Shown in pieces: positions 10,285 to 18,555 of a DNA stretch of 45,153 nt. A program made the translations under genes and the position numbers. The DNA lies in the NCBI GenBank assembly GCA_026386845.1, contig JAPLMW010000013.1, positions 1-45,153 on the forward strand, in the 5' to 3' direction. The notes beneath the pieces were generated by a model. The model searched no databases and had not been told where the DNA came from. It saw nothing but the letters and a program-made list of their open reading frames with translations. The DNA is from Phycisphaerae bacterium (GTDB lineage Bacteria; Planctomycetota; Phycisphaerae; Sedimentisphaerales; UBA12454). How positions within the stretch are numbered: the first letter of the stretch is position 1; the number at the start of each line of letters is the position of its first letter.

Positions 10285-11733
10285 TTAAATACCGTTGAAA
10301 TCAATCTTTAATCGTTCAACTACCGCTTCAAAATGTTCACTGCGGGAGGCCTTGACTAATATTATATCGTCAGGTTGAATAAATTTGTGCAGATTATCGG
10401 CAAGCTGTGCGACATTGTCAAAAACCTTCACGCAGATATTAAAATCAGCATTTTTATCCGCCATTTGAGCGGCTAAGGCGCTGTCGCCTTTGGTCGTCAG
10501 GACAAGCGGGATTTTGTAATGAACAATTCGCTGCCCCAACTCAGTGTGCAGTCTTTCGCTTTCGGCACCAAGCTCGCCCATCCTGCCGAAAACAAAAACA
10601 GGCCTTTTTCCCCTCTGCCCTGCCAGTAGCGAAAGAGTCTCAAGGGCGTTTTCCATCGAGCCGGGATTCGCGTTGTAACAATCGTTAATAACCGTTACCG
10701 AACCAAATTCAATAACTTCCAGTCTCATACCGACAGGCTTTATGTCGGCAATCGAACGGGCAAATTGCTTCGCTGTAATGCCAAGATATTTACAAACTGC
10801 CCAGGCGGCCGCCGCGTTCTCCACGTTCGCCCTGCCGGCAAGCGGCAAATTTACCGTAACATTTTCTACGGTTCGACCCCGCTCACCATAAACAACAAAA
10901 GTGCTTTTGTCCCCAAATAGTTCAATATCCTTTACCTGCACATCACAATTTTTTGTCGTACCAAAAGTTTCAAAGGTCAGATTCTGACTTTTGCAATAAT
11001 TGACAAGCGGCGTAAGCCATCCCCCAGCGGACTCTTTTTTATCGCTGTTGATAAAAAATTTCCCGCCCCGCTTTAAACCAGCCGTAATGGAAACTTTTTC
11101 CTTTATTATCCCTTCAATCGAACCGAACCCTTCCAGATGAGCCGGGCATACAGTAGTTATTACGGCAACATCGGGCTGAATTATATGAGAAAGATATTCA
11201 ATCTCGCCGGGATGATTGCTGCCAAGCTCTGCGATAATAAATTCGCAATCGTCGGGAGCGTCAAAAACTGTTAAAGGCACACCGATATTATTATTGAAGC
11301 TCTTAGGAGCAGGGAAACAATTGTATTTACTGCTCAAAATATGATTAAGTATATTTTTAGTCGTCGTCTTGCCCACAGAGCCGGTAACAGCGACAACCTT
11401 ACAGGAAGAATTACTTCTTATAAATTTTGCCAGTTCGCCAAGAGCCTTTATTGTATCGTCGACAAGTAATACAGGTTTATCGTCCGCAATGCTGATGGTT
11501 CGACTTCGCTCACCATAAATTTTGTTTTGGACAACCGCGCAGACCGCACCGTTTTCAAAAGCCTGACTGACAAAATCGTGTCCATCGTGATTTGCGCCTT
11601 TAACCGCGAAAAATACGCCGCCCTCTTTAACCATTCGGGAATCAATACTTACACTGTTTATGGTTCTCGTGCCGCCTGAAATGGTTTGAGCTTTTATAAT
11701 TTCAGCGAGTTTGCTTATGCTTAAAGGCTTCAT
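10285..11733 (-). CDS. murF: UDP-N-acetylmuramoyl-tripeptide--D-alanyl-D-alanine ligase
   Basis: Adds D-Ala-D-Ala to the UDP-MurNAc-tripeptide with ATP. 482 residues. The Mur-ligase P-loop is VTGSVGKTTTKNIL (from 116), the N-terminal domain has SIDSRMVKEGGVFFAVKG, the central domain has GSNHPGEIEYL, and NDCYNANPGSMENAL is the MurF-type motif. The ATG (11733) straddles the end of element C, which provides the Shine-Dalgarno-like AGAAGGTG. Without that element, murE and murF would overlap by ATGA. Confidence 0.96.
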   Translation of the reverse strand: MKPLSISKLAEIIKAQTISGGTRTINSVSIDSRMVKEGGVFFAVKGANHDGHDFVSQAFENGAVCAVVQNKIYGERSRTISIADDKPVLLVDDTIKALGELAKFIRSNSSCKVVAVTGSVGKTTTKNILNHILSSKYNCFPAPKSFNNNIGVPLTVFDAPDDCEFIIAELGSNHPGEIEYLSHIIQPDVAVITTVCPAHLEGFGSIEGIIKEKVSITAGLKRGGKFFINSDKKESAGGWLTPLVNYCKSQNLTFETFGTTKNCDVQVKDIELFGDKSTFVVYGERGRTVENVTVNLPLAGRANVENAAAAWAVCKYLGITAKQFARSIADIKPVGMRLEVIEFGSVTVINDCYNANPGSMENALETLSLLAGQRGKRPVFVFGRMGELGAESERLHTELGQRIVHYKIPLVLTTKGDSALAAQMADKNADFNICVKVFDNVAQLADNLHKFIQPDDIILVKASRSEHFEAVVERLKIDFNGI

Positions 11734-11837
11734 CCCGCACCTTCTAAATATTCAATATTTTTTAAAGAATTATAAGAATAATAGCTAATATATTGTATAT
11801 GCCAATGAGAAAATTGAATAGAAAGAAGGTGCGGGAT
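11732..11837. repeat. Terminal-inverted-repeat element C (MITE-like)
   Basis: A 14-bp perfect inverted repeat ATCCCGCACCTTCT (11732-11745) and its complement (11824-11837). The 4-bp flank TCAT (11730-11733 and 11837-11840; ATGA on the coding strand) is duplicated. The copies correspond to the murE stop and the murF start, so an ATGA overlap seems to have been split by insertion. Confidence 0.8.
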
Positions 11838-13273
11838 CATCGCAAAAATTCTGCGGCTGTTTCGATATCACTGAAGTGGAGTTTTTCCGTGCCGATAATC
11901 TGGTAATTTTCATGTCCCTTGCCGGCAATAAGAACTATATCGCCGGCCTGCGCATCTTTTATAACGGCTTCTATGGCCTTTTTCCTGTCCGGCTCAGTTT
12001 TTATATTTTCAGCGGTCGGATTTGAAAATCCTTTGAGAATATCTTCTATTATCGTCGCGGGCCTTTCAGTCCTCGGGTTATCGCTCGTTACATATATCCT
12101 GTCGGCGAACTGCTCGACAATCTGCGCCATACGCGGACGCTTGGTTTTGTCCCTGTCGCCGCCGCAGCCGAAAACCACCATCAGCCTTTTTTTGCAAAGG
12201 GGCCTGAGAGTCGAAAGAACGTTCTTTAACGCATCGTCCGTATGAGCATAGTCCACGAGGACGGTAAAATCTCCCGAAAAAGACACCTTCTGGAGTCTGC
12301 CGGGCACTTTATTGAGCTTACTTAACCCTTCCGCAATTGTTTTAAGACTGAAACCTGCGCCAATCGCCAAACCTGCCGCCGCAAGATGATTGCTTATATT
12401 ATGCCTGCCGATAAGAGGCGTTTTTATCCGAACCTTCTGGCCCTGAAAATTCAAATCAAACACCGTTCCCGTAATATCCATCGAAAGTATATCAGCAGTC
12501 AAATCGGTTTCTCTGTCTAAGGAGTAAAAGACCCTGTTAGCCTTTGTTACTGCTGCGACTACTTCCCAAACAGGGTCATCAATATTGATAATCGCTGTCA
12601 CGTCAGGCGAAAGTTTATCAAAAAGTTTCAGCTTGGCTGCCAGGTATGCCTCCATCGTCTTGTGATAATCGAGATGGTCGCCCGTAAAATTCGTAAAAGC
12701 GGCAGCCTTGAAATTCATCCCCGCAAGACGATTTTGCTCTATCGCGTGACTGCTGGCCTCCATAATGAGATACTCGGAGCCGGCCTTTATCATTTTTTCT
12801 GAAATAGACGCCAGGTCAAACGCATCAGGCGTTGTCATTGAGGACTCAATATCGTCTGTACCGCTGCCGAGGTCGATTACTACCGTTCCTACCAGGCCGC
12901 ATTTGTGGCCGGCGCCGGCAATTATCGAACGGGTCAGATATGTCGTCGTTGTCTTGCCGTTGGTGCCGGTAACGGCAAGATTGATAAGTTTGCTGTTGGG
13001 CTGGTCAAAATACGCCTGAGAGAGCAGGCCCAGGGCTTCGGCAGTATCTTCAACCTGTATAACCTCGGCTGAAGCAACAGTAACAGGTTTTTGTGTAACA
13101 ATATATCTTGCGCCCGTTACGGCAGCCTGGCCGATAAAGTCATGACCATCTGCCTTTGAGCCTTTTATCGCTACAAAGATATCACCCTGCCGAAGTTTGC
13201 GCGAGTCGGCACACACACGCGGCCGCTGGGGCAAAGGCTTATCCATCAATTTTAATAACTGCTCTAACGTCAT
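11837..13273 (-). CDS. murE: UDP-N-acetylmuramoyl-L-alanyl-D-glutamate--2,6-diaminopimelate ligase
   Basis: Adds the third stem residue to UDP-MurNAc-L-Ala-D-Glu. 478 residues. N-terminal domain with CADSRKLRQGDIFVAIKG, P-loop VTGTNGKTTTTYL (from 101), the carbamylated-Lys region, and FGCGGDRDKTKRP in the C-terminal domain. The DNPR motif at 398-401 is the usual mark of meso-diaminopimelate specificity; lysine enzymes differ there. First gene of the murE-murF-mraY cluster; no ftsI-like gene is adjacent upstream. Confidence 0.97.
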   Translation of the reverse strand: MTLEQLLKLMDKPLPQRPRVCADSRKLRQGDIFVAIKGSKADGHDFIGQAAVTGARYIVTQKPVTVASAEVIQVEDTAEALGLLSQAYFDQPNSKLINLAVTGTNGKTTTTYLTRSIIAGAGHKCGLVGTVVIDLGSGTDDIESSMTTPDAFDLASISEKMIKAGSEYLIMEASSHAIEQNRLAGMNFKAAAFTNFTGDHLDYHKTMEAYLAAKLKLFDKLSPDVTAIINIDDPVWEVVAAVTKANRVFYSLDRETDLTADILSMDITGTVFDLNFQGQKVRIKTPLIGRHNISNHLAAAGLAIGAGFSLKTIAEGLSKLNKVPGRLQKVSFSGDFTVLVDYAHTDDALKNVLSTLRPLCKKRLMVVFGCGGDRDKTKRPRMAQIVEQFADRIYVTSDNPRTERPATIIEDILKGFSNPTAENIKTEPDRKKAIEAVIKDAQAGDIVLIAGKGHENYQIIGTEKLHFSDIETAAEFLR

Positions 13274-13356
13274 AGTCCTGTCTTAAAATTTAATAAAATA
13301 ACATAGCTTTATACTTTAACAAACTTTTTTTTCCAATATCAACAATAAAAAATGAT

Positions 13357-13468
13357 ATCCCGCACCTTTTTTCATTAAAATTTCATTTGCATATTCAGTT
13401 TATACGTCTATTCTTGCAATTTTTCAGGTTCAACAGGATACTGAAAGAATATTTAAAAGGTGCGGGAT
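13357..13468. repeat. Terminal-inverted-repeat element D (MITE-like)
   Basis: A 14-bp perfect inverted repeat ATCCCGCACCTTTT (13357-13370) and its complement (13455-13468). It lies between divergent murE and the DUF434 gene, and its right end contains the first bases of that gene's ATG. No clear 4-bp target duplication is seen. Confidence 0.75.
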
Positions 13469-14180
13469 GCCTGACAAAAGAAAACACAGAGGCCCAAATC
13501 CGCAGGATAGTGTTCTGTTCAGTAGTGAAAATATCGCTGCTCTCAGGCGGGCAGCGGCTGACTATTCGCTGCTTTTGACAAAAGAATACCCCCAAAACGC
13601 CGCTCTGAAATTAGTCGGCGATAAATTCGAACTTACTGCCAGACAAAGACTTGCGGTTATGAGAAGCTCCTGCTCGGATGTTCAGCTTGCAGGTCGGCTG
13701 ATTCGACAGATACAGCCAGGCGAATTTGCCGGCAGGGACATCCTCATAGATGGATATAATGTCCTGATAACCATCGAAGCGGGCTTAAGCGGAGGATTTC
13801 TCTTTGTCGGCAGAGACGGCTGTCTGCGGGATTTGGCAGGTCTGCACGGAACATACAGGAAGGTCAGCGAAACAATTCCTGCGATAGAATTTATCAACAA
13901 TGCTCTGGCAGAACTGAAAGTAAAAAACGCCTGCTGGCTTTTAGACAAACCTGTCTCAAACAGCGGAAGACTCAAAGGTATTATAGAATCGGCAGAAAAA
14001 AAGACCCCGACACAGGTAAAATTGCTCAATAATCCCGATACTGAGCTTATTCAATCAGAGCAAATCGTCGCCACGAGCGATAGCGTCGTGCTCGACAAGG
14101 CAAAACTGTGGGTAAACCTTACGGAATTTATAATCGAAAACCATATAAAAAACGCGTGTATAATCGACCTGCGGAATTGA
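13467..14180 (+). CDS. DUF434 domain-containing protein
   Basis: 237 residues. The N-terminal part fits DUF434: KRKHRGPNPQDSVLF, then AADYSLLLTKEY and KLVGDKFELTARQRLAVMR. The second half carries ILIDGYNVLITIEAGLSGG, RDLAGLHGTYR and a C-terminal Rossmann-like region, as in the DUF434/DUF5616 fusion. Function is unknown; the DGYNVL stretch resembles NYN/PIN-type nuclease-like folds, which is only a hint. The start codon is built on the end of element D, with AAAAGGTG as ribosome binding site. Element E follows directly after the stop. Confidence 0.85.
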   Translation: MPDKRKHRGPNPQDSVLFSSENIAALRRAAADYSLLLTKEYPQNAALKLVGDKFELTARQRLAVMRSSCSDVQLAGRLIRQIQPGEFAGRDILIDGYNVLITIEAGLSGGFLFVGRDGCLRDLAGLHGTYRKVSETIPAIEFINNALAELKVKNACWLLDKPVSNSGRLKGIIESAEKKTPTQVKLLNNPDTELIQSEQIVATSDSVVLDKAKLWVNLTEFIIENHIKNACIIDLRN

Positions 14181-14285
14181 CCCCGCACCTATTGTACAGT
14201 GCCAGAACCAGGAAACAATTGATCCAACAAATATTAATCAAAAGAAATTTACCCCCAGGATAACACGGAACAATAGGTGCGGGGT
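14180..14285. repeat. Terminal-inverted-repeat element E (MITE-like)
   Basis: A 16-bp perfect inverted repeat beginning ACCCCGCACCTATTGT (14180-14195; complement 14270-14285). Core 14181-14284 is flanked by TTGA (14177-14180) and TTGA (14285-14288). The left TTGA includes the TGA stop of the DUF434 gene. The 74-bp interior has the same length as in element A and shares only ACACGG at its right end. A partial left-arm-like TTTACCCCC lies inside at 14248-14256. Confidence 0.8.
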
Positions 14286-14292
14286 TGAGAGC

Positions 14293-14781
14293 TCACATCA
14301 AAGCCGGCGGATCCTGCCGGGTTGCCATAAGCCTGTCGTATTCAAGCTCAAACCTTATTTTATGACGAGCCTCCTCCTCGGCAAGGTCCAGAATCGTCTG
14401 CCGGCACTGCGGGTCTGTTACCGTCGCCAATGAATTAACGTAAAAACTGAAAGCGGCTTTTTCCTTTTCCATCGCAAAGATTAAAATCTCCGGCAAACTT
14501 AACTGTATAACCTTGGCCATATTCACCATATAATCGAGCGGTTTGGGCAGCGACTCGTCAGCCTTCTTTGCGGCAGTCGGCTTAACCGTCCTGCCGAGCT
14601 TCATTATTTCAAGCTCCAGCCGGGCCTTGTGCTCCAACTCTTCGCCGGCAAGTTCATTGCAGATAGTGCGAATATGCACTTCATCGATATACTGAGAAAG
14701 GAGATTATAAAAAACATTAGCTTCTATCTCTCTGTTTATCGCGCACCGCAGAACATCCTCCACACTTTCAAGATTTGCCAT
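14293..14781 (-). CDS. Ferritin-like (rubrerythrin-family) protein
   Basis: 162 residues, all helical in character, with the two half-motifs of a four-helix di-iron bundle: E-x-E-A-N-x-F-Y near residue 18 with EELEHKARLE, and AMEKEKAAFSFY with EEEARHKIRFE. These Glu and His residues are the expected metal ligands. No rubredoxin Cys4 domain is present, so this is a ferritin-like erythrin rather than a full rubrerythrin. Likely role is peroxide or iron handling in a micro-aerobic or anaerobic cell. A long hairpin lies 70-150 bp upstream of its start. Confidence 0.85.
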   Translation of the reverse strand: MANLESVEDVLRCAINREIEANVFYNLLSQYIDEVHIRTICNELAGEELEHKARLELEIMKLGRTVKPTAAKKADESLPKPLDYMVNMAKVIQLSLPEILIFAMEKEKAAFSFYVNSLATVTDPQCRQTILDLAEEEARHKIRFELEYDRLMATRQDPPALM

Positions 14782-14846
14782 TTTGTCCGTCCCCGATAAT
14801 CATTTTAAGGGTAGCTCTGAAAATTGCTTTTGAGCGGCAAGTAGAA

Positions 14847-14930
14847 GATTTTTGCTCGTCGGCAAGAAAGACAAATCAGCTTTATCTGTAGATAAAGCGG
14901 CTTTTGTCTGACGCAGACCGGCGACAAAAA
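14847..14930. other. Long imperfect hairpin upstream of the ferritin-like gene
   Basis: Inner stem GCTTTATC (14877-14884) and GATAAAGC (14889-14896) with a TGTA loop. GACAAA and TTTGTC extend it, and outer arms TTTTTGCTCGTCGGC and GCCGGCGACAAAAA continue it. It may be a 5'-UTR structure of the minus-strand ferritin-like gene or a separate RNA. Apart from this and a heptad tract at 15131, 14782-15168 holds no gene that I can support. Confidence 0.5.
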
Positions 14931-15130
14931 GATTCGCTTTGCCGCCAAAATGAATTTTTAGAGGTATCCTTAAATATTATACACAGACAAACAGGGATGA
15001 TTCAAGTAAATATAAATTTATCGCTCAAAACGCATTATGCGGGCAGGAGTTAATACTTTTGGGGTTAAAGATGGAAACTATCGTCTATTTTGCTCCCACT
15101 GCAAAAACAAAAAGGCTGCTATTAAAACTG

Positions 15131-15165
15131 GGTTTGCGGTTTGGATTTTGAGATTTGAATTTTTT
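15131..15165. repeat. Heptanucleotide-periodic tract
   Basis: Units GGTTTGC, GGTTTGG, ATTTTGA, GATTTGA, ATTTTTT in 7-base register, ending three bases before the prepilin stop at 15169. Confidence 0.55.
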
Positions 15166-15168
15166 AAA

Positions 15169-15765
15169 TTACAGATTCCGCCTTATGGCGACAGCGGCGC
15201 AGGCTTTCTGGGCGGAATTGCCGGAGCCGACCGTCAGTGTAATCTGCACGCTTTTGACGCATTGCAGACCCAACTCATTGATGCCGGGGGTTTTTTCAAA
15301 TGCGGCCGAGCTTATACCTTCACAAAGAATATGTGCTGTGCCGTTTTTAACAAGGTAAAGTTTCCCTTCGGCCTGGTCAAAACGATATGTAATATCATCC
15401 CCTCCTGCTGTAAACATCGAGCATTGGGTATTTGGTTCAGGGGCATTAACATCGATTGCACACCGCAAATCGGCGGTTATTCTCGAAAGCACCTGGTTGG
15501 CCTTTATGATGGCGTCCGATATATCCTTGTTTACCTGATAATTTGCGATACACGCGTCAAAAGCAATCGCGGCGGCAGTCAGGACCATTGCCGATATCGC
15601 AAGGCAGATAATAAGCTCAACAAGCGTAAACCCCCTTACCAATTTACACTTTGACTGAGAATTTTGAAAACCGGCCAAAACTGTTTTATGTGTTTTTTTA
15701 AGTCTTGCCGCACCAATATAAATTGGTGTGGGGGTAAAAGCCGGTTTTAATCTGCGGATTTTCAT
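15169..15765 (-). CDS. Type IV prepilin-like protein (GspJ/PilW type) with an unusually long leader
   Basis: 198 residues as read. The class III signal is RGFTLVELIICLAISAMVLT, with cleavage after Gly and Glu at mature position 5, followed by a hydrophobic helix. The leader before it is about 45 residues, whereas most prepilins have 6-20. That leader contains TPTPIYIGAA, read from a small copy (H, 15709-15735) of the inverted-repeat family, flanked by AAAACCGGC and GCCGGTTTT. So the leader looks enlarged by an in-frame insertion, or a later non-ATG start is used. It lies 3 bp after the GspI-like gene as the last of the operon, probably a minor pseudopilin. Confidence 0.8.
   Translation of the reverse strand: MKIRRLKPAFTPTPIYIGAARLKKTHKTVLAGFQNSQSKCKLVRGFTLVELIICLAISAMVLTAAAIAFDACIANYQVNKDISDAIIKANQVLSRITADLRCAIDVNAPEPNTQCSMFTAGGDDITYRFDQAEGKLYLVKNGTAHILCEGISSAAFEKTPGINELGLQCVKSVQITLTVGSGNSAQKACAAVAIRRNL
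15667..15748. repeat. Mini inverted-repeat copy H inside the prepilin leader
   Basis: An outer pair AAAACCGGC (15667-15675) and GCCGGTTTT (15740-15748). Near the right end is the small hairpin CACCAAT-ATAA-ATTGGTG (15711-15728) followed by TGGGGGTAAA, matching the outer arm of elements A and G. Confidence 0.55.
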
Positions 15766-15768
15766 AAT

Positions 15769-16200
15769 TTAATCGTTGCTCCTTATCCAGCTCATTCTTG
15801 TTATTTCGCCGTTCCGGTAAAGTATCCTTACGGTTACGCGGACAAAATCGCTGCAGGGGTCGGCGACAGTCTGCTGGAAATTATTTGCGTTTACGTTTTC
15901 AACCGTAACAGCCTGGCTGTAGTCTGAAAAATCTGTCAGTTGTTTCCGCTGACAGTCGATGGGCGGATTAAAGCTCGCCCCGTCAAAATCATCAACGTCG
16001 CCGCTGTTCGGGTCTCTCATCGGCAGTTGTGCCGTAAGCTCACGAATCTGTTCGATAAGAAATTCCGCCGTTGAAAGCTGCACCGCCTGTGCGGTCGCCT
16101 GGGTATAAGCGATATTTGACGCCACGATGGCCGCTATCGCCAGTCCGAGCAGCATAACCGCCGCGAGAATCTCAACAAGTGTAAACCCCTTCGAAAACAT
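15769..16200 (-). CDS. Type IV prepilin-like protein (GspI/PilV type)
   Basis: 143 residues. Short leader MFSKG, then FTLVEILAAVMLLGLAIAAIV, a standard prepilin peptidase site with Glu5 and a 20-residue helix. The rest is a small globular domain with Cys residues. Length and position after pilC suit a minor pseudopilin of the GspI or PilV group. It lies 26 bp after pilC and 3 bp before the GspJ-like gene. Confidence 0.85.
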   Translation of the reverse strand: MFSKGFTLVEILAAVMLLGLAIAAIVASNIAYTQATAQAVQLSTAEFLIEQIRELTAQLPMRDPNSGDVDDFDGASFNPPIDCQRKQLTDFSDYSQAVTVENVNANNFQQTVADPCSDFVRVTVRILYRNGEITRMSWIRSND

Positions 16201-16226
16201 TTTTAACTCTTCAATTTTAATTTTTC

Positions 16227-17372
16227 TCAGTGTCCCATCATTGTTGACATCTTGAAAATCGGCAGAATGATTGCCATTGCGATAAAACCGACAAGCAGTC
16301 CCATCATGATAATCATAATCGGCTCAATCATACTTGTTACCAGTTTGATTGTCGTTTTCAGTTGTCTGGAGTAAAATTCGCTGACATCTTCGAGCACCTG
16401 TCCCAGGGAGCCCGACTCTTCACCGCTTCGAATCATTTGTATCGCACTGCTCGGCAGCAGCGGCTTTGGCCCGAAGCTTTGTGAAATCTTTTTGCCCTGT
16501 TTTACCGATGTGTGCACGTTGTACCACATTGCTTTATAATGTACATTTCCGCTGACCTGGGCGGTTACTACGAGCGTATCGAGAATCGGCACTCCGGCGT
16601 TAACAAGCACGCCCATCGCGTGAAGCGAGCGTGCGATATAAAGGCTGCTGCATAATGTCTTCATCAGGGGCAGTGTGAGTTTTATCCTGTCCCACCAGAA
16701 GCGTCCGGTTTTTGTGCGAATTCCGTAAATAAAACAGCCTATTGCAACCGCTATCCCTGCCAGAACGCCCGGCCAGTAATGCTTCAGGAAACTGCTGATT
16801 GCCATTATTATAACAGTAGGCTTCGGCAGCAGATGTTCCTTGCCGGCAAAAATGGCCGTGAATCTCGGAAGCACAAATATCAGAAGAAAAGTCGTGCAGG
16901 ATACCGCCATAAAGGCGATGATTGCGGGATACACCATTGCACCGATAACCTGCGAACGGGTCTGCAATTCCTCATCGATATAGTCCGCCAGTTTTCGAAG
17001 CATCATACTCAGTGAACCGCTCAATTCCGCGGCGGCAACCATATTTATATAAAGCTGTCCGAATACACCGGCGTATCGGGACAGTGCCTGTGAAAAACTT
17101 TCGCCACCCTCGATTCTCTTTACCATATCGAGAATAATCTTCCTGAATTTTTTATTGTCGCATTGTATCGCAATCGACTCCATCGATTCAGGCAGGGACA
17201 TGCCGGCTTTAATCATTACCGCCATTTGACTGGTAAAGTTGAGAACGTCCTTTCGGGACGGTCCGAATTCAACGCTGAATCCCGATATTTGACTAAGGAA
17301 TGATTGCCTGGGGACGCTGGAAATTCGGCTTTCAGGGGCCGTCATTCTATCTATAATCCCGACGGCTGACAT
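16227..17372 (-). CDS. pilC: Type IV pilus / type II secretion inner-membrane platform protein
   Basis: 381 residues with two GspF domains, each containing FxxQMAxMIxAGMSLPESM-like and RSLHAMGVLVNAGVPILDTL-like segments. Three membrane helices are seen: around 155-175, 195-215 and the C-terminal one near 345-370. GspF/PilC binds the cytoplasmic ATPase and couples it to pilus extrusion. Ribosome binding site GGGAGG. It follows pilT by 18 bp. It could equally be named gspF, because T2SS and pili share this gene. Confidence 0.93.
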   Translation of the reverse strand: MSAVGIIDRMTAPESRISSVPRQSFLSQISGFSVEFGPSRKDVLNFTSQMAVMIKAGMSLPESMESIAIQCDNKKFRKIILDMVKRIEGGESFSQALSRYAGVFGQLYINMVAAAELSGSLSMMLRKLADYIDEELQTRSQVIGAMVYPAIIAFMAVSCTTFLLIFVLPRFTAIFAGKEHLLPKPTVIIMAISSFLKHYWPGVLAGIAVAIGCFIYGIRTKTGRFWWDRIKLTLPLMKTLCSSLYIARSLHAMGVLVNAGVPILDTLVVTAQVSGNVHYKAMWYNVHTSVKQGKKISQSFGPKPLLPSSAIQMIRSGEESGSLGQVLEDVSEFYSRQLKTTIKLVTSMIEPIMIIMMGLLVGFIAMAIILPIFKMSTMMGH

Positions 17373-17390
17373 TACTATACCTCCCGATTA

Positions 17391-18545
17391 TTAATTTAAA
17401 CTTTGAATATTTTTCAAAAAGCTTACGCGATTCTCGGGCACCAGCAGTTTTTCCATCTTCTGTGGATGAGTCGAGCGGTTTATCGCTTCATCTTTATCTA
17501 CAAATCCATTGAAATATATCTCAGCGATGCTCGTGTCCATTTCCTGCATCCCGATTTTACGCGACGTCGAGATGACATTGGGTATCTCATAGATTCTGTT
17601 TTCTCTGATACAGTTTCGCACGGCGGAATTGCAGAGCAGAATCTCTACAGCGGGCACCATTCCGGGTTTGTCAACTCTTTTGAACAGCGTCTGTGAAACA
17701 ACCGCCTGCAGCGTATTTGCCAGCATTGCGCGAATCTGGTTCTGCTGCTGGGCCGGATAAATATCTATTATCCGTTCGACTGTCTGCGCGGCGTTTATCG
17801 TGTGCAGCGTGCTTAATACCAAATGTCCCGTTTCCGCGGCGGTGATTGTAGCTCCGGTCGTCTCGAGGTCTCTCATCTCGCCCACGAGTATCACTTCAGG
17901 GTCTTGCCTAAGCACGTGTTTGAGTCCTGAAGCGAAATTGAGACAGTCGGAGCCTATTTCCCGCTGTTCTATCATCGACCGGATGTTCTCAAAGGCGTAT
18001 TCTACAGGATCTTCAAGGGTGATTATTCTTTTGCTTGATGTGGAGTTAATTAAGCCTATCATTGCCGCAAGTGTTGTGCTTTTTCCGCTTCCCGTATGAC
18101 CTGTAACCAGAACTAATCCTCTCGGCATCACCGCCAGTTCCGAAACAATTTTAGGCAGATGCAATTGGGTTATATCCGGTATCTGATTCGGTATGAGCCT
18201 GAACGAAATAGCGATTGAATTTTTCTGGTAGTGAGCATTGACCCTGAACCTGCTTCCGTCATCGAGGGCAGTTGAAAAATCATAATCGCGTTTTCTTTCA
18301 AAAACTTTGAACTTTTCCTCGCTTGTCATTTCGAGCACTATATTTTTGACTTTTTCGGCGCTGAGCGGCTCGGATTCCATTGTAACAAGCTCTGTATTGA
18401 TTCTCATAACAGGCGGCAGACCGACGTTAATATGCAAATCACTCGCTCCCGCCTGTATCGCAGCAGCAAGCAGCCCTTTTATATCCGACTTCTCGCCGGC
18501 TGAATCAATTACCGCCGCTGTGCTATGTTTAGATTCGCTGTTCAT
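17391..18545 (-). CDS. pilT: Twitching motility ATPase PilT
   Basis: Hexameric retraction ATPase of type IV pili. The N-terminal GASDLHINVGLPPVMRIN is the PilT PAS-like start. Walker A is GHTGSGKSTT, the Asp box ITLEDPVEYAFE, Walker B VGEMRDLETT and the His box TGHLVLSTLHT. A C-terminal AIRNCIRE-like helix (AVRNCIREN) matches the AIRNLIRE motif needed for retraction. I start at the Met at 18545, preceded by AAAGGTG; a Met six codons earlier would overlap pilB by 8 bp. PilT argues for a true retractile pilus, not only secretion. Confidence 0.93.
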   Translation of the reverse strand: MNSESKHSTAAVIDSAGEKSDIKGLLAAAIQAGASDLHINVGLPPVMRINTELVTMESEPLSAEKVKNIVLEMTSEEKFKVFERKRDYDFSTALDDGSRFRVNAHYQKNSIAISFRLIPNQIPDITQLHLPKIVSELAVMPRGLVLVTGHTGSGKSTTLAAMIGLINSTSSKRIITLEDPVEYAFENIRSMIEQREIGSDCLNFASGLKHVLRQDPEVILVGEMRDLETTGATITAAETGHLVLSTLHTINAAQTVERIIDIYPAQQQNQIRAMLANTLQAVVSQTLFKRVDKPGMVPAVEILLCNSAVRNCIRENRIYEIPNVISTSRKIGMQEMDTSIAEIYFNGFVDKDEAINRSTHPQKMEKLLVPENRVSFLKNIQSLN

Positions 18546-18555
18546 AAGGACACCT

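Noticed and set aside
15037-15654. Plus-strand ORF of 205 codons
   Set aside because: It is antisense to the prepilin gene, whose FTLVE motif is unambiguous.
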